From NCBI GenBank assembly GCA_029261895.1, contig JAJDAK010000100.1, forward strand, positions 23,174-87,173: a stretch of 64,000 nucleotides of DNA. Direction: 5' to 3'. Both the position numbers and the translations under genes were made by a program. The notes beneath the pieces were generated by a model. The model searched no databases. It saw nothing but the letters and a program-made list of their open reading frames with translations, and was not told the origin of the DNA. The stretch is from Deltaproteobacteria bacterium (GTDB lineage: Bacteria > Myxococcota_A > UBA9160 > SZUA-336). Shown here one piece after another: positions 8,453-17,648 of this stretch (position 1 is the stretch's first letter; each line of letters opens with the position of its first letter).

Positions 8453-10696
8453 ATGAACACATCTACCCAGACCCACTATCGTATTTGCCCCCTCTGCGAA
8501 GCGACCTGCGGCTTGGAGATCAAGACCGAAGGTCGCAATGTCACCTCGATTCGGGGTGATGCCGAGGACGTCTTCAGCGCGGGATATATTTGTCCCAAAG
8601 GGGTCGCGCTAAAGGAACTCGACGCTGACCCGGATCGTCTGCGTGGGCCGATGGTTCGCCGAAATGGTGAACTGGTTCCCGCAACCTGGGACGAAGCGTT
8701 TGCTGAAATCGACAAACGTTTGATCGCGATTCTGGATGAACATGGGCCGGAGTCTGTAGCCGCGTATTCCGGTAACCCGTCTGCGCATAACACATCATTG
8801 CTGCTCTACAACCAAGCCATGTTGCGCGTGCTTCCGGGTAAGAATCGTTTCAGCGCGAGTTCGGTTGATCAGGTTCCCAAGCATGTTTCGTCTGGACTTA
8901 TGTTTGGCACATTTCTTTCGATTCCAGTTCCCGACATCGATCGCACGCAGTATTTCCTGATGTTGGGCGCGAACCCAATGGCGTCCAACGGCAGTCTTTT
9001 CACCGCGCCAGATTTTCGCGGACGCGTTCGTAAAATGCAGGAGCGCGGCGGCAAGCTTGTTGTTGTTGATCCGCGTCGATCGGAAACTGCGGATGTCGCC
9101 GATGAACATCTATTCATCCGCCCAGGCACCGACGCGCATTTTCTTGCCGCGATCGCGAATACCTTGTTTGCGGAAGGTCTTGTCAATCTGGGCCGCCTCG
9201 CACCACATACGAATGGACTGCTGGAGTTGGAGAAAGCGGTTGCGGAGTTTTCCCCCGAGCGTATGGCGCCGTTTTGCGGCATATCGGCGGAAACGATTCG
9301 TCGCGTGGCCGGAGAACTCGTCGACAACCAACCCGCCGCGGTCTACGGCCGCATTGGGACCTGCACGCAGGAATTCGGAACGACCGTAAGCTGGTTGATC
9401 GATGTCATCAATGTCTTGACCGGGAATCTCGATCGACCCGGGGGGGCAATGTTTCCGTTGGCACCCGCGTTTTCGTCCAACGCGCAGGGACGAGGCGGGC
9501 AGGGAAGTGGCGTCAAGCTCGGGCGCGGTCGCAGTCGGGTTCGCGGTGTGCCGGAAGTGATGAGTGAGTTCCCCGTCGCGTGTATGGCGGAAGAGATAGA
9601 TACACCGGGTGAGGGGCAGATTCGCGCGCTGATCACGGTCGCGGGGAACCCCGCGGTCAGCACGCCGAATACGGCGCGTCTAAGTCGTGCGCTTGCTGCG
9701 CTCGATTTCATGGTCTGCGTCGATATCTATCTCAATGAAACAACCCGTCATGCGGATGTGATTCTTCCCGGTCTGTCTCCACTCGAAAATTCCCACTACG
9801 ACATCGTATTCCCGCAGCTTTCGGTGCGCAACTGGGCACGGTATTCTCCGCCCGTCTTCGAGAAGCCCGATCGGCCTGCGGAATGGGAGATCATGCTGCG
9901 CCTTTCGGGAATCTTGATGCGACAAGGCCCGAGCGCCGACATCGCTGCTCTCGACGATTTCATCATTCGAATGCAAGCGCAATCGATGGTAAATCATAAG
10001 GACTCGACGATTGTAGATCGTGACGTTGAAGAAATTCTCAAAGCGCTTGAGCCGCGTCGAGGTCCTGAGCGCATTGTTGATTTCGCGCTGCGTTCGGGTC
10101 CGTACGGCGACGCGTTTGGCGAGCGTCCCGGGCTGACATTAAGGAGTCTGGAAGAGGCACCGCATGGGATCGATCTCGGCGCGTTGCAGTCGCGGGTACC
10201 TGAGGTGCTTTGCACACTGAGCGGAAAGATCGAGCTTGCACCGGAACTGATCGTCGGAGACTTGGTTCGGCTCGAGGAGTCCCTGGCTACGCGTAAGGAA
10301 GATCAAATGGTTCTGGTTGGGCGCCGCCAAGTGCGTTCGAATAACTCGTGGCTCCATAACCTGCCACTGCTCGCCAAAGGGCCCTTTCGATGCACCATGC
10401 AAATCCATCCCGATGACGCGCAGCGTCTCGGTGTGGCAGATGGGGCTAAAGCCGCCGTGAGTTCGCGAGCGGGTCGTATTACCGTCATTGCCGAATGTAC
10501 GGATCGCGTTATGCCGGGCGTGGTGAGTATTCCGCACGGTTGGGGGCATGACGAAGACGGTGCATCGTTGCAGGTAGCTGCTGATCGCCCTGGGGCAAAT
10601 AGCAATCGGCTCACAGACGAATTCGCCATCGACCCCCTTTCGGGCAACGCAGTGCTCTGTGGTATTCCGGTGAGCGTCGAGCCTGCGTCGGTTTGA
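8453..10696 (+). CDS. Molybdopterin-dependent oxidoreductase (MopB family), single subunit
   Basis: 747 residues. The N-terminus has the 4Fe-4S motif CPLCEATCG with C12, C15, C19 and C47 (YICPKG), followed by the bis-MGD domains: PDFRGRVRKMQERGGKLVVVDPRRSET is typical of the first dinucleotide site (here cited in part) and the C-terminus has the dinucleotide-binding MPGVVSIPHGWGHD. At the place of the usual Cys/Sec molybdenum ligand it has ASSVDQVPKH, with no cysteine. So it is not a formate dehydrogenase of the Cys/Sec type, despite general similarity. No electron-transfer partner gene lies beside it. The reaction is unknown. Confidence 0.86.
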   Translation: MNTSTQTHYRICPLCEATCGLEIKTEGRNVTSIRGDAEDVFSAGYICPKGVALKELDADPDRLRGPMVRRNGELVPATWDEAFAEIDKRLIAILDEHGPESVAAYSGNPSAHNTSLLLYNQAMLRVLPGKNRFSASSVDQVPKHVSSGLMFGTFLSIPVPDIDRTQYFLMLGANPMASNGSLFTAPDFRGRVRKMQERGGKLVVVDPRRSETADVADEHLFIRPGTDAHFLAAIANTLFAEGLVNLGRLAPHTNGLLELEKAVAEFSPERMAPFCGISAETIRRVAGELVDNQPAAVYGRIGTCTQEFGTTVSWLIDVINVLTGNLDRPGGAMFPLAPAFSSNAQGRGGQGSGVKLGRGRSRVRGVPEVMSEFPVACMAEEIDTPGEGQIRALITVAGNPAVSTPNTARLSRALAALDFMVCVDIYLNETTRHADVILPGLSPLENSHYDIVFPQLSVRNWARYSPPVFEKPDRPAEWEIMLRLSGILMRQGPSADIAALDDFIIRMQAQSMVNHKDSTIVDRDVEEILKALEPRRGPERIVDFALRSGPYGDAFGERPGLTLRSLEEAPHGIDLGALQSRVPEVLCTLSGKIELAPELIVGDLVRLEESLATRKEDQMVLVGRRQVRSNNSWLHNLPLLAKGPFRCTMQIHPDDAQRLGVADGAKAAVSSRAGRITVIAECTDRVMPGVVSIPHGWGHDEDGASLQVAADRPGANSNRLTDEFAIDPLSGNAVLCGIPVSVEPASV

Positions 10697-10775
10697 AAAT
10701 TCGAGTCGCAACCTTGTTTGCCTCAGTCGGTCAAGTTTAGATGCACTGGTGTGACACGTTCGATTGGCTATAAGC

Positions 10776-10925
10776 ATGGCGTGTGGCACGATGTTGGTTG
10801 GTGGCAGTGCGAGCTCCGTGCTGCCTCTGGTGCTCCAAAAGTTCCGGTTGGGTTTTCCTGTATTTCGTGAATCTGATGTGTTCGCTGAGGCGATGAAGCA
10901 AGGACAGCTACGCGATGGCCAATGA
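10776..10925 (+). other. Region upstream of the RND operon with a possible 49-codon small ORF
   Basis: The 218 bases between the molybdopterin gene and the RND gene hold no recognised gene. One ATG-initiated ORF of 49 codons runs through it and ends with CAATGA across the RND start codon, so it could act as a coupled leader. It has no Shine-Dalgarno and no known motif. The same stretch must hold the promoter of the RND operon, but I see no convincing -35/-10 pair. Confidence 0.15.
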
Positions 10926-13302
10926 TAACGATGGTTTCACTCTCACGTATGCACGGTGGGTGATTCGCCAGCGTTGGTGGGTCGCGATGGCTTGCATCGT
11001 CATGACGCTGGTAGCGGGCTACGGCGGCCAGTTCATCGTTTTCGATAACGACTATCGTGCGTTTTTCTCGAAGGCGAACCCCCAACTTACTGCGTTCGAA
11101 ACGCTGGAGCGCATCTATACCAAGAACGACAGCGTGCTCTTCGTTATTCGCCCGGACGACGGAAGTGTATTTAGTAAGAGAACGCTCCAAGCGCTGCATG
11201 AGATCACCGAAAAAGCCTGGCAGGTCCCATTTTCGACCCGTGTCGATTCACTCACCAATTTTCAGCATACGCGAGCTGATGAAGACGACTTGATTGTCGA
11301 GGATCTGGTCGCGGAGCCAGAAGCACTTCTCGATGCCGACCTGGTGCGCGTCCGCGAAGTAGCGATGAATGAACCAGTACTGCTTGGGCGCATGATTTCA
11401 CGCGATGGTACGACGACTGGTATTAACGTTCGACTCCAAGTTCCGGGTTTGTCGCTTGACGAACTCCCTCAAGCCGCAAACTTTGCACGCGGGATTCGTG
11501 ATGAAATCAAGTCGAAGTATCCAGAGCTAGAAATCCGCCTAAGCGGCTCGGCGATGTTGTCGAATGCGTTTTCGGAAGCGCCTCAGAAGGATCTTCGGAC
11601 CCTCATACCCGCCATGTACGGCATCCTATTGGTTGCGACGTTCATCTTTTTTCGATCCATCGCCGGTACGCTCGTGACCGTGATCGTTGTCTTGATGAGC
11701 GTCATCACCGCGATGGGCGTGGCGGGTTGGCTCGAGTCGATTCGCCCGACTCTTGATGGAATCGGTCTCGCGGGACGCTTGGGCGGAAAATTAAACGGCG
11801 TGAGCGCATCGGCACCGCAGATCATTCTGACGCTAGCTATCGCGGATTCGGTCCATATTCTTGTCACGATGTTCGCCGAAATGCGTCGGGGGAGCGGCAA
11901 AAACGATGCGCTCGTAGAAAGCCTTCGCGTTAATGCACAGCCGGTGTTCCTTACCAGCTTAACGACGGCGATTGGCTTTGTGAGTTTGAACTTCGGTGAC
12001 GCGCCGCCGCTTTGGCATCTCGGTAATATCACGTCGGTGGGTGTGCTGGCTGCGTATCTGTATTCGGTCACATTCCTGCCCGCTGTAGTTGCGATCCTTC
12101 CGATTCGAGTTCGCGAGAGTGCGGGCGACGAGAACGACTATATGGCGAGACTCGCGGAGTTCGTGATTCGCCGACGCGTGGTGCTCGGGTGGGGCATGGG
12201 TGCTGTCGTGCTCGTGCTCGGTGCGGCTATCCCGCTTTTTGAGATCAACGATCGACCCATCGAGTACTTCGATAATCGCATGGAGTTTCGCCGCGACGCG
12301 GACTATGCGATCGAGCATCTCACAGGAATCTACGCGATCGGTTACTCACTGGGCGCTGGTGAGTCCAGCGGTATCAATGAGCCCGAGTACCTTGAGCGGC
12401 TCGAGGCATTCTCGAATTGGCTTCGTGAGAAACCAGAAGTCGCGCACGTATTCACGTTCGCCGATGTGATGAAACGCCTCAACAAGAACATGCACGGGGA
12501 TGATCCGAGTTATTACCGCGTACCCGAGGGCCGTGAACTTGCTGCGCAATACCTACTCCTATACGAGATGTCGTTGCCGTATGGGTTGGACGTTAACGAC
12601 CAAGTTAACGTGGATAAGAGCGCTACCCGTCTCGATGCAACCATGGCTGATATCGATTTCAAGCGGCTCAAAGAAATCAAATATGAGTCTGAGGATTGGC
12701 TGCGAGAGAACGGTCTCAAGTCCATGGAAGCCGAGGGCGCGGGCACGGCGGTCATGTTTGCGTATATCGGTGAACGTAATATCTACGCGATGATCCGAGG
12801 CACCGCGCTTGCGTTTACGCTGATTTCGATCGTGCTGGTGATTGCGCTCAAAAGTTTTCGTATGGGCTTGGTGAGCTTGATTCCGAATATTGTACCTGCC
12901 ATCATGGCATTTGGAATTTGGGCGTTGTTGTTTCGGAAAGTCGGATTCGCGATTTCCATCGTAACCAGCGTCAGTATCGGAATTATCGTGGATGACACGG
13001 TTCACTTCCTATCCAAGTACCTACGCGCTCGCCGCGAGCAGGGTTTGAGCAGTGAAGACGCGGTACGCTATGCCTTTCGAACGGTGGGTGTTGCGCTATT
13101 CGTAACCTCAGCGATTTTGATCGTTGGCTTCGGTGCTCTCGCGACAAGTGCATTTTGGCCGAACGCGACACTCGGCATGCTGACCGCACTCACGATTACG
13201 TGTGCACTGTTTGCGGATTTTCTTTTGCTACCGTCGTTGTTGATGGCGATTGACCGAAAGCAACGAGGAAGGACTGTTGATGAGCGTCAGCAAGCGGCTT
13301 AG
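10915..13302 (+). CDS. RND superfamily exporter (MmpL/HpnN-like)
   Basis: 795 residues with the symmetrical two-half layout of RND permeases: a first membrane helix near residue 20-45, a large periplasmic loop, five to six membrane helices (about 240-400), a second loop and five to six helices (about 620-780). The helix motif SIGIIVDDTVHFLSKYL carries the paired acidic residues of the proton relay, and ILTLAIADSVHILV is its counterpart in the first half. Sequence style is that of the lipid-exporting MmpL/HpnN group rather than AcrB. It overlaps the next gene by 23 bases; with the LolA-like and beta-barrel proteins it probably moves a lipid or lipoprotein to the outer membrane (inference). Confidence 0.9.
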   Translation: MANDNDGFTLTYARWVIRQRWWVAMACIVMTLVAGYGGQFIVFDNDYRAFFSKANPQLTAFETLERIYTKNDSVLFVIRPDDGSVFSKRTLQALHEITEKAWQVPFSTRVDSLTNFQHTRADEDDLIVEDLVAEPEALLDADLVRVREVAMNEPVLLGRMISRDGTTTGINVRLQVPGLSLDELPQAANFARGIRDEIKSKYPELEIRLSGSAMLSNAFSEAPQKDLRTLIPAMYGILLVATFIFFRSIAGTLVTVIVVLMSVITAMGVAGWLESIRPTLDGIGLAGRLGGKLNGVSASAPQIILTLAIADSVHILVTMFAEMRRGSGKNDALVESLRVNAQPVFLTSLTTAIGFVSLNFGDAPPLWHLGNITSVGVLAAYLYSVTFLPAVVAILPIRVRESAGDENDYMARLAEFVIRRRVVLGWGMGAVVLVLGAAIPLFEINDRPIEYFDNRMEFRRDADYAIEHLTGIYAIGYSLGAGESSGINEPEYLERLEAFSNWLREKPEVAHVFTFADVMKRLNKNMHGDDPSYYRVPEGRELAAQYLLLYEMSLPYGLDVNDQVNVDKSATRLDATMADIDFKRLKEIKYESEDWLRENGLKSMEAEGAGTAVMFAYIGERNIYAMIRGTALAFTLISIVLVIALKSFRMGLVSLIPNIVPAIMAFGIWALLFRKVGFAISIVTSVSIGIIVDDTVHFLSKYLRARREQGLSSEDAVRYAFRTVGVALFVTSAILIVGFGALATSAFWPNATLGMLTALTITCALFADFLLLPSLLMAIDRKQRGRTVDERQQAA

Positions 13303-14074
13303 TTTAGGCATCCTATTTTTAGCGATCGCGTTGCCCGCGGTTGCGGAAACGCCCCAAGAGAAGGGTCATGCGATCGCAATCGAAGCAGATAGTCGCGATA
13401 CGGGCTTCAAAGATTGGAAGGGTACACTTCGAATGGTTCTCATGAATCGTCACGGCGAAACCAGCGAGCGGGAATTGCGCATGCGCAGTCTCGAGGTTCC
13501 GGCTGAAGACGAAGGTGATAAGACGCTCATTGTTTTCGACAACCCGCGTGACGTCAAAGGAACCGCGTTGCTCACCTTTACGCACATTCTGGAGCCGGAC
13601 GATCAATGGCTGTATTTGCCGGCACTGAAACGTGTGAAGCGAATTAGCTCAAACAATAAGAGCGGGCCGTTCATGGGCAGTGAGTTTGCGTTCGAAGACT
13701 TCAGTGCACAGGAAGTGGACAAGTACAAGTACGAATGGTTACGGGATGAGAAACTCGGCGACATAGACTGCTTTGTGAATACTCGTTATCCGCAATACGG
13801 AAATTCGGGATACACGCGCCAGATTACGTGGGTCGACAAGGAACACTACCGAGTTCACAAGATCGAGTTCTACGATCGCAAAGATGCTCTATTGAAAACG
13901 ATGGTGCTGACCAAATATCGTCAGTATCTGGATCGCTATTGGCGCACGCACGATATGTTCATGGAGAACCATCAAACGGGGAAGACGACGCGGTTGGTCT
14001 GGGGTGATTACGAATTTCAGAGTGGTTTGAGTGAGAAAGACTTTTCCAAAGCGACGCTACAGCGCATGCGCTAG
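13280..14074 (+). CDS. Outer membrane lipoprotein-sorting protein (LolA-like, TP0789 family)
   Basis: 264 residues from the ATG at 13280, which has GAGGAAGG 7-8 bases upstream and opens a clean signal peptide (KRLSLGILFLAIALPAVAE); an earlier in-frame TTG at 13250 would hide it. The mature part matches the TP0789-type LolA-like family: WKGTLRMVLMNRHG, DNPRDVKGTALLTFTH, WLYLPALKRVKRIS, and MGSEFAFEDF. These periplasmic half-barrels carry lipids between membranes and are commonly encoded next to MmpL-type RND exporters. The gene overlaps the RND gene by 23 bases and the next gene by 44, so all three are translationally coupled. Confidence 0.9.
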   Translation: MSVSKRLSLGILFLAIALPAVAETPQEKGHAIAIEADSRDTGFKDWKGTLRMVLMNRHGETSERELRMRSLEVPAEDEGDKTLIVFDNPRDVKGTALLTFTHILEPDDQWLYLPALKRVKRISSNNKSGPFMGSEFAFEDFSAQEVDKYKYEWLRDEKLGDIDCFVNTRYPQYGNSGYTRQITWVDKEHYRVHKIEFYDRKDALLKTMVLTKYRQYLDRYWRTHDMFMENHQTGKTTRLVWGDYEFQSGLSEKDFSKATLQRMR

Positions 14075-15296
14075 CGCGATCGCGTGGTCGTTCTATGTGT
14101 TCTTGGCTTCCGTGCTGGGTTCTGCCCCGCGGGCGGATGCTGCCGATAGCCTGGATCTGCCCGGAGAACTGACAGGGTTCGTCGCGCTAGACAGCCGTGT
14201 CTTTTTCAATTCGCGGCAGTTTCCCCAGCAAGCGCATCATTCTGGGCTGCTGAGCCTGGTTGCTGCGCCTGAGTGGTACCTGGAATGGAACGGTGGTGAC
14301 GACGCGGTGCTTTTCTCACCGTTCTATCGGGGGGATCTTCAGGATCCAGAACGTGCGCACTGGGATATTCGCGAAGCCAACTACCTGCACGTGGGTTCTA
14401 GTTGGGAGCTTCGTGCGGGCATCGCCAAAGTCTTTTGGGGAGTTGCCGAGACTCAGCATTTGGTCGACATCATCAATCAGACCGACGCTGTTGAAGATAC
14501 TGACGGTGAAGACAAGCTGGGTCAGCCGATGCTGCATCTCAAGTTGGTTCGAGATGCCGGTGTGTTTGAGTTCTTTTCACTGCCCGGCTTTCGAGAGCGA
14601 ACTTTCCCAGGGCGACACGGCCGACTGCGCGGCCCGCTTGTTGTGGCGGTCGACGATCCTGTCTTTGAGTCCTCAAAGGGGCAACGTCATATCGATTGGG
14701 CCGCACGCTGGAGTCACACTCTTGGCAGTTGGGATGTTGCGCTCTCGCATTTCTACGGCACTTCGCGCGAACCGCGGTTAGTGTCGGGACTTGATCGTAA
14801 GGCGCGCCTACGCTTGATCCCGTTCTACGACATCATCAACCAAACGGGGGTGGAGGTTCAGTACACAGGCGACAGCTTGCTACTTAAGTTGGAGGCGATC
14901 GGTCGTGAGGGTCAGGCGCAATATCGAGCGGCGTTTGTTGTGGGGTTTGAGTACACGTTCTTTCAGTTTTGGAAGGCGGCGGATATTGGAATTTTGAGTG
15001 AATACCATTTTACAGATGCGGATCATTCTGCGCCGCTTTCGAGCTTTGAACACGATCTCTTCACGGGTGCGAGGCTCGCGTTGAACGACGTTGAAGACAC
15101 GCAAGTTCTCGGTGGAGCGATCATCGATACTGTGGACGGTTCCCTGTCTTGGAGCCTGGAAGCGAGCCGCCGCTTATCGGGAAATTGGAAAGTCGAGGTC
15201 GATCTACGCCTTTTCGGGAACATTCCGAGTCGTAGCCCGTTCGCATCATTTAACTCAGAAGATTTTGTTCAGCTGAGACTCACGCGATTCTTCTAA
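14031..15296 (+). CDS. Outer-membrane beta-barrel protein of the RND/LolA-like operon
   Basis: 421 residues from a GTG start. A basic N-region (RKTFPKRR), hydrophobic core and ADA cleavage site make a long signal peptide of about 38 residues. The mature protein alternates hydrophobic and polar residues in short strands with aromatic girdles and ends in FVQLRLTRFF, a classic terminal beta-strand with C-terminal phenylalanine recognised by the BAM machinery. The family is not known to me by name, although DUF1302-type porins are similar in style. It is the last gene of the three-gene operon and would be the outer-membrane component. Its stop overlaps that of the convergent PPOX gene (CTAA). Confidence 0.78.
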   Translation: MRKTFPKRRYSACASAIAWSFYVFLASVLGSAPRADAADSLDLPGELTGFVALDSRVFFNSRQFPQQAHHSGLLSLVAAPEWYLEWNGGDDAVLFSPFYRGDLQDPERAHWDIREANYLHVGSSWELRAGIAKVFWGVAETQHLVDIINQTDAVEDTDGEDKLGQPMLHLKLVRDAGVFEFFSLPGFRERTFPGRHGRLRGPLVVAVDDPVFESSKGQRHIDWAARWSHTLGSWDVALSHFYGTSREPRLVSGLDRKARLRLIPFYDIINQTGVEVQYTGDSLLLKLEAIGREGQAQYRAAFVVGFEYTFFQFWKAADIGILSEYHFTDADHSAPLSSFEHDLFTGARLALNDVEDTQVLGGAIIDTVDGSLSWSLEASRRLSGNWKVEVDLRLFGNIPSRSPFASFNSEDFVQLRLTRFF

Positions 15297-15661
15297 ATTT
15301 CAATCTCGAGGATGGCACGCTGATGGTAGCGGCCCGATAGTTTCGACATCAGATCCGTAAGCCACATCTGTAACCCGTACTTTGAGCGCAACGCCGTGTA
15401 GGCCGCCTCTACGCTTGAAGCGCTATCGACGACCGATGCCGATGCAGACTGCCAGTCGCCGTGAACTCGCCCGCTGACGTTGCACGCAGCAACCTCAGCC
15501 TTTGAAGAGTTTCGGATGCGTTTCACTTTTCCGGCGTCTTTCGCGCTGAATACGTAGAGTTTCCCCAGGTGCTCGGCAAACCATACGGGCGTATCTACCG
15601 CGACTCCGGTTTTTCTGAACGTCCGAAGACTGAGGTAACGTTCGCGATTCCAATCAGGCAT
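15293..15661 (-). CDS. PPOX-class flavin/F420-binding protein (Rv2061-like)
   Basis: 122 residues, a single split-barrel domain. The sequence YLSLRTFRKTGVAVDTPVWFA followed by GKLYVFSAKDAGKVKRIRNS and AACNVSGRVHG is the pattern of the Rv2061 family of probable F420- or flavin-dependent PPOX proteins (motif cited at residues 9-29). Length is normal for the family. It overlaps the end of the histidine kinase gene upstream by 8 bases, an arrangement that strongly suggests coupled translation and perhaps a redox or cofactor-linked role in signalling. Cofactor and substrate are not decided by the sequence. Confidence 0.82.
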   Translation of the reverse strand: MPDWNRERYLSLRTFRKTGVAVDTPVWFAEHLGKLYVFSAKDAGKVKRIRNSSKAEVAACNVSGRVHGDWQSASASVVDSASSVEAAYTALRSKYGLQMWLTDLMSKLSGRYHQRAILEIEI

Positions 15662-17513
15662 CTACGTGCTCCATCGGTGGTTGATCCAGCGGTAGATCGA
15701 TTTGAATCGTCGTACCGAGTTTTTCTTCACTGCGCACGCTGATCTTTCCGCCGTGGTCCTCAACGATTCCGTGGACGATGCTGAGCCCGAGTCCCGTGCC
15801 GCCTGAACCTCGATGGGTGCTGTAGAAAGGATCGAAGATTCTTGCAAGGTCATCGTCGCCGATGCCCCGACCGTTGTCGGTGACGGAGAGACGCGCTGTT
15901 TTGCGTTCTATTTCGGTCCGCACGGTGATCTCAACCTGGCTCGGGGCGGCTTCTAGCGCATTTCGTATTAGGTTTACCATCGCCTGTTCGATTTCGATGG
16001 GGTTGATCGACGCCCAAATCGCGTCTGGATGGAGTTCCAGTCGAATCGTGCTTTGGCGTTCCCGCGCGTAGGAATCCGCGAGCTGTACCGTTCGCTCGAC
16101 GATCGTATTCAAGTCCTCAACCCACTTCTCCGTGCGCTCATCGCGTGCAAACTGCAGCACGCTACGCACGATGCGCCCACAACGTTTGGATTCACGCATG
16201 ATGTCTTGCAGCGCTTGGTTGACGATTCCAGCACCCTCTGGATCGTCTTGACTTGCGTTTGCGTACTCGGCGAATGCGAGAATGGAGCCGACGGGGTTGT
16301 TGATTTCGTGCGCGATGCCTGCGGCAAGCGTTCCGATTGAAGCCAAGCGCTCCGACGCGATAAGTTGCTTCTGAGATGCTTCGCGCTGCCGAATTTCTTC
16401 GCGCAGGCGCTCATTGGTGCTGCGCAGTTCACCCGTGCGTTCGTCTACTCGGGTTTCGAGTACAGCCGCGACGTCGCGAATTGCACGAAAAGAGCGCGCG
16501 TTCGCAAGCGCGACCGAAATCCAAGGGATCAGACCATCGACGAGGTCGAGAGAACGCTCGTCTTCGAGCGGTTCGGGATCCCAGATATGCATCTTCCCCA
16601 CAACTCGTGCGCCGGCGACAAAGGAGTAGTGATTGGGCTCACCTGGGCCGAGTTCGCCGTCGTATCTCAACATACTGAATGGCTCGTCTTCGCCGTTTCC
16701 GAGCACGATGCAGATTCCACGGAACGTGAAACGCGTCCGCAAGAGATCGACGATGGTTTGCCCCAGGTCTTCGAGTTCGGTTTTACGACTGAGTTCTTGA
16801 CCAAATTGATTAATGATTTCCAAGAAGCGTGCTTGTGCGGCAACTTGACGATTGGCGGTACGCAGGTCGCGATAACTCAATTGCAACTCGGATTGCTGCT
16901 GGCTGAGTTCATCGATAACGCTCTTGGAAGCGAAGACCGCGCGTGATGCACGTGCAAAGCGTGTCCAAACTTTCTGGGATGGTGGTGGCTTGATGGTATA
17001 GACCGCTTTGCGCTCGCTGAACTCCAGGTCGACCACGGAATCGCCTTGTCCAAAGATCCTCGGGCCGGATCGAATGGTGCCGCGCACGAGATGGAAAAAT
17101 GCCTCGGAGGGTCGATAGTCCTTCGGAATCTCCAGAGTCACGCGTACCATGCCGTCGTCGAGGTCTTCGAACTTATCATCGATGATCATAAAGAGCGCAC
17201 GTCCGTGCCAAATCGTGCCGAGCCAATACAGGTCTCGCGCGCTCAGAAACATACGACCAATCCGGCTTAGGAACTCGAAGTAGGGCGATTCGAAATGGAG
17301 TGCACCCAAAGTCTCAAGTTGAGCATTACCGCCGACAATGGGCTTTACGCGCTCCAGAACTTCCACAAAGTCGTCCCAAGCGTAGCGCTGTCGGAGATTG
17401 TGCAATTGGTCGGTTTGGATCGGAAGCCCATCGAGAACGCTTTCAGGATCGAAACCTCGGTCCCGAACTGCATCTGATAAGAATCGAAAAACTAGGCTGG
17501 ATACTTCCGGCAT
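15654..17513 (-). CDS. Soluble sensor histidine kinase with GAF domain
   Basis: About 619 residues. I prefer the ATG at 17513, preceded by GAAGGG at good spacing; an upstream ATG at 17555 adds 14 residues but lacks a ribosome site. Residues 1-195 resemble the ligand-binding N-domain of AraC-type regulators (VSSLVFRFLSDAVRDRG). A coiled coil leads to a GAF-like domain (about 230-360), then a coiled coil and the kinase: H-box with H402 in GIAHEINNP, N-box NLIRNALEAAP, G1 DNGRG, G2 GGTGLGLS. No membrane helix, so the signal is cytoplasmic. It is divergent from the oxoamine synthase operon and translationally coupled to the PPOX gene. The likely partner regulator is at 21884-22594. Confidence 0.88.
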   Translation of the reverse strand: MPEVSSLVFRFLSDAVRDRGFDPESVLDGLPIQTDQLHNLRQRYAWDDFVEVLERVKPIVGGNAQLETLGALHFESPYFEFLSRIGRMFLSARDLYWLGTIWHGRALFMIIDDKFEDLDDGMVRVTLEIPKDYRPSEAFFHLVRGTIRSGPRIFGQGDSVVDLEFSERKAVYTIKPPPSQKVWTRFARASRAVFASKSVIDELSQQQSELQLSYRDLRTANRQVAAQARFLEIINQFGQELSRKTELEDLGQTIVDLLRTRFTFRGICIVLGNGEDEPFSMLRYDGELGPGEPNHYSFVAGARVVGKMHIWDPEPLEDERSLDLVDGLIPWISVALANARSFRAIRDVAAVLETRVDERTGELRSTNERLREEIRQREASQKQLIASERLASIGTLAAGIAHEINNPVGSILAFAEYANASQDDPEGAGIVNQALQDIMRESKRCGRIVRSVLQFARDERTEKWVEDLNTIVERTVQLADSYARERQSTIRLELHPDAIWASINPIEIEQAMVNLIRNALEAAPSQVEITVRTEIERKTARLSVTDNGRGIGDDDLARIFDPFYSTHRGSGGTGLGLSIVHGIVEDHGGKISVRSEEKLGTTIQIDLPLDQPPMEHVDA

Positions 17514-17555
17514 CTCGGGCCCTTCATAGATGCGCAGATCGTAGGCGAAATGCAT

Positions 17556-17648
17556 GGATGCAGCACAAAATCAATTAGATCAACTACAGCTATCCGGTAT
17601 AAATCCGATTGGATTGTAGCTACTAACTGATCAAGGTGTAGTCAATCC
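17556..17648. promoter_or_regulatory. Divergent promoter region between kinase and oxoamine synthase operons
   Basis: These 93 bases are AT-rich relative to their surroundings and must carry both promoters. A TATAAA at about 17598 could be a -10 box for the rightward operon; its complement TTTATA, with TTAGTA 17 bases away, is a weak candidate for the leftward one. No exact operator repeat is visible, only scattered GTAGCTAC and GATCA copies. A binding site for the response regulator here is plausible but unproven. Confidence 0.35.

Noticed and set aside
8869..9327. Long open frames antisense to coding genes (for example 8869-9327, 5043-5588, 18684-19544 minus)
   Set aside because: They are frame shadows of well-supported genes, with no family motifs and no ribosome sites.
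10776..10925. Small ORF before the RND gene as a real gene
   Set aside because: No ribosome site and no family resemblance; kept only as a low-confidence remark.
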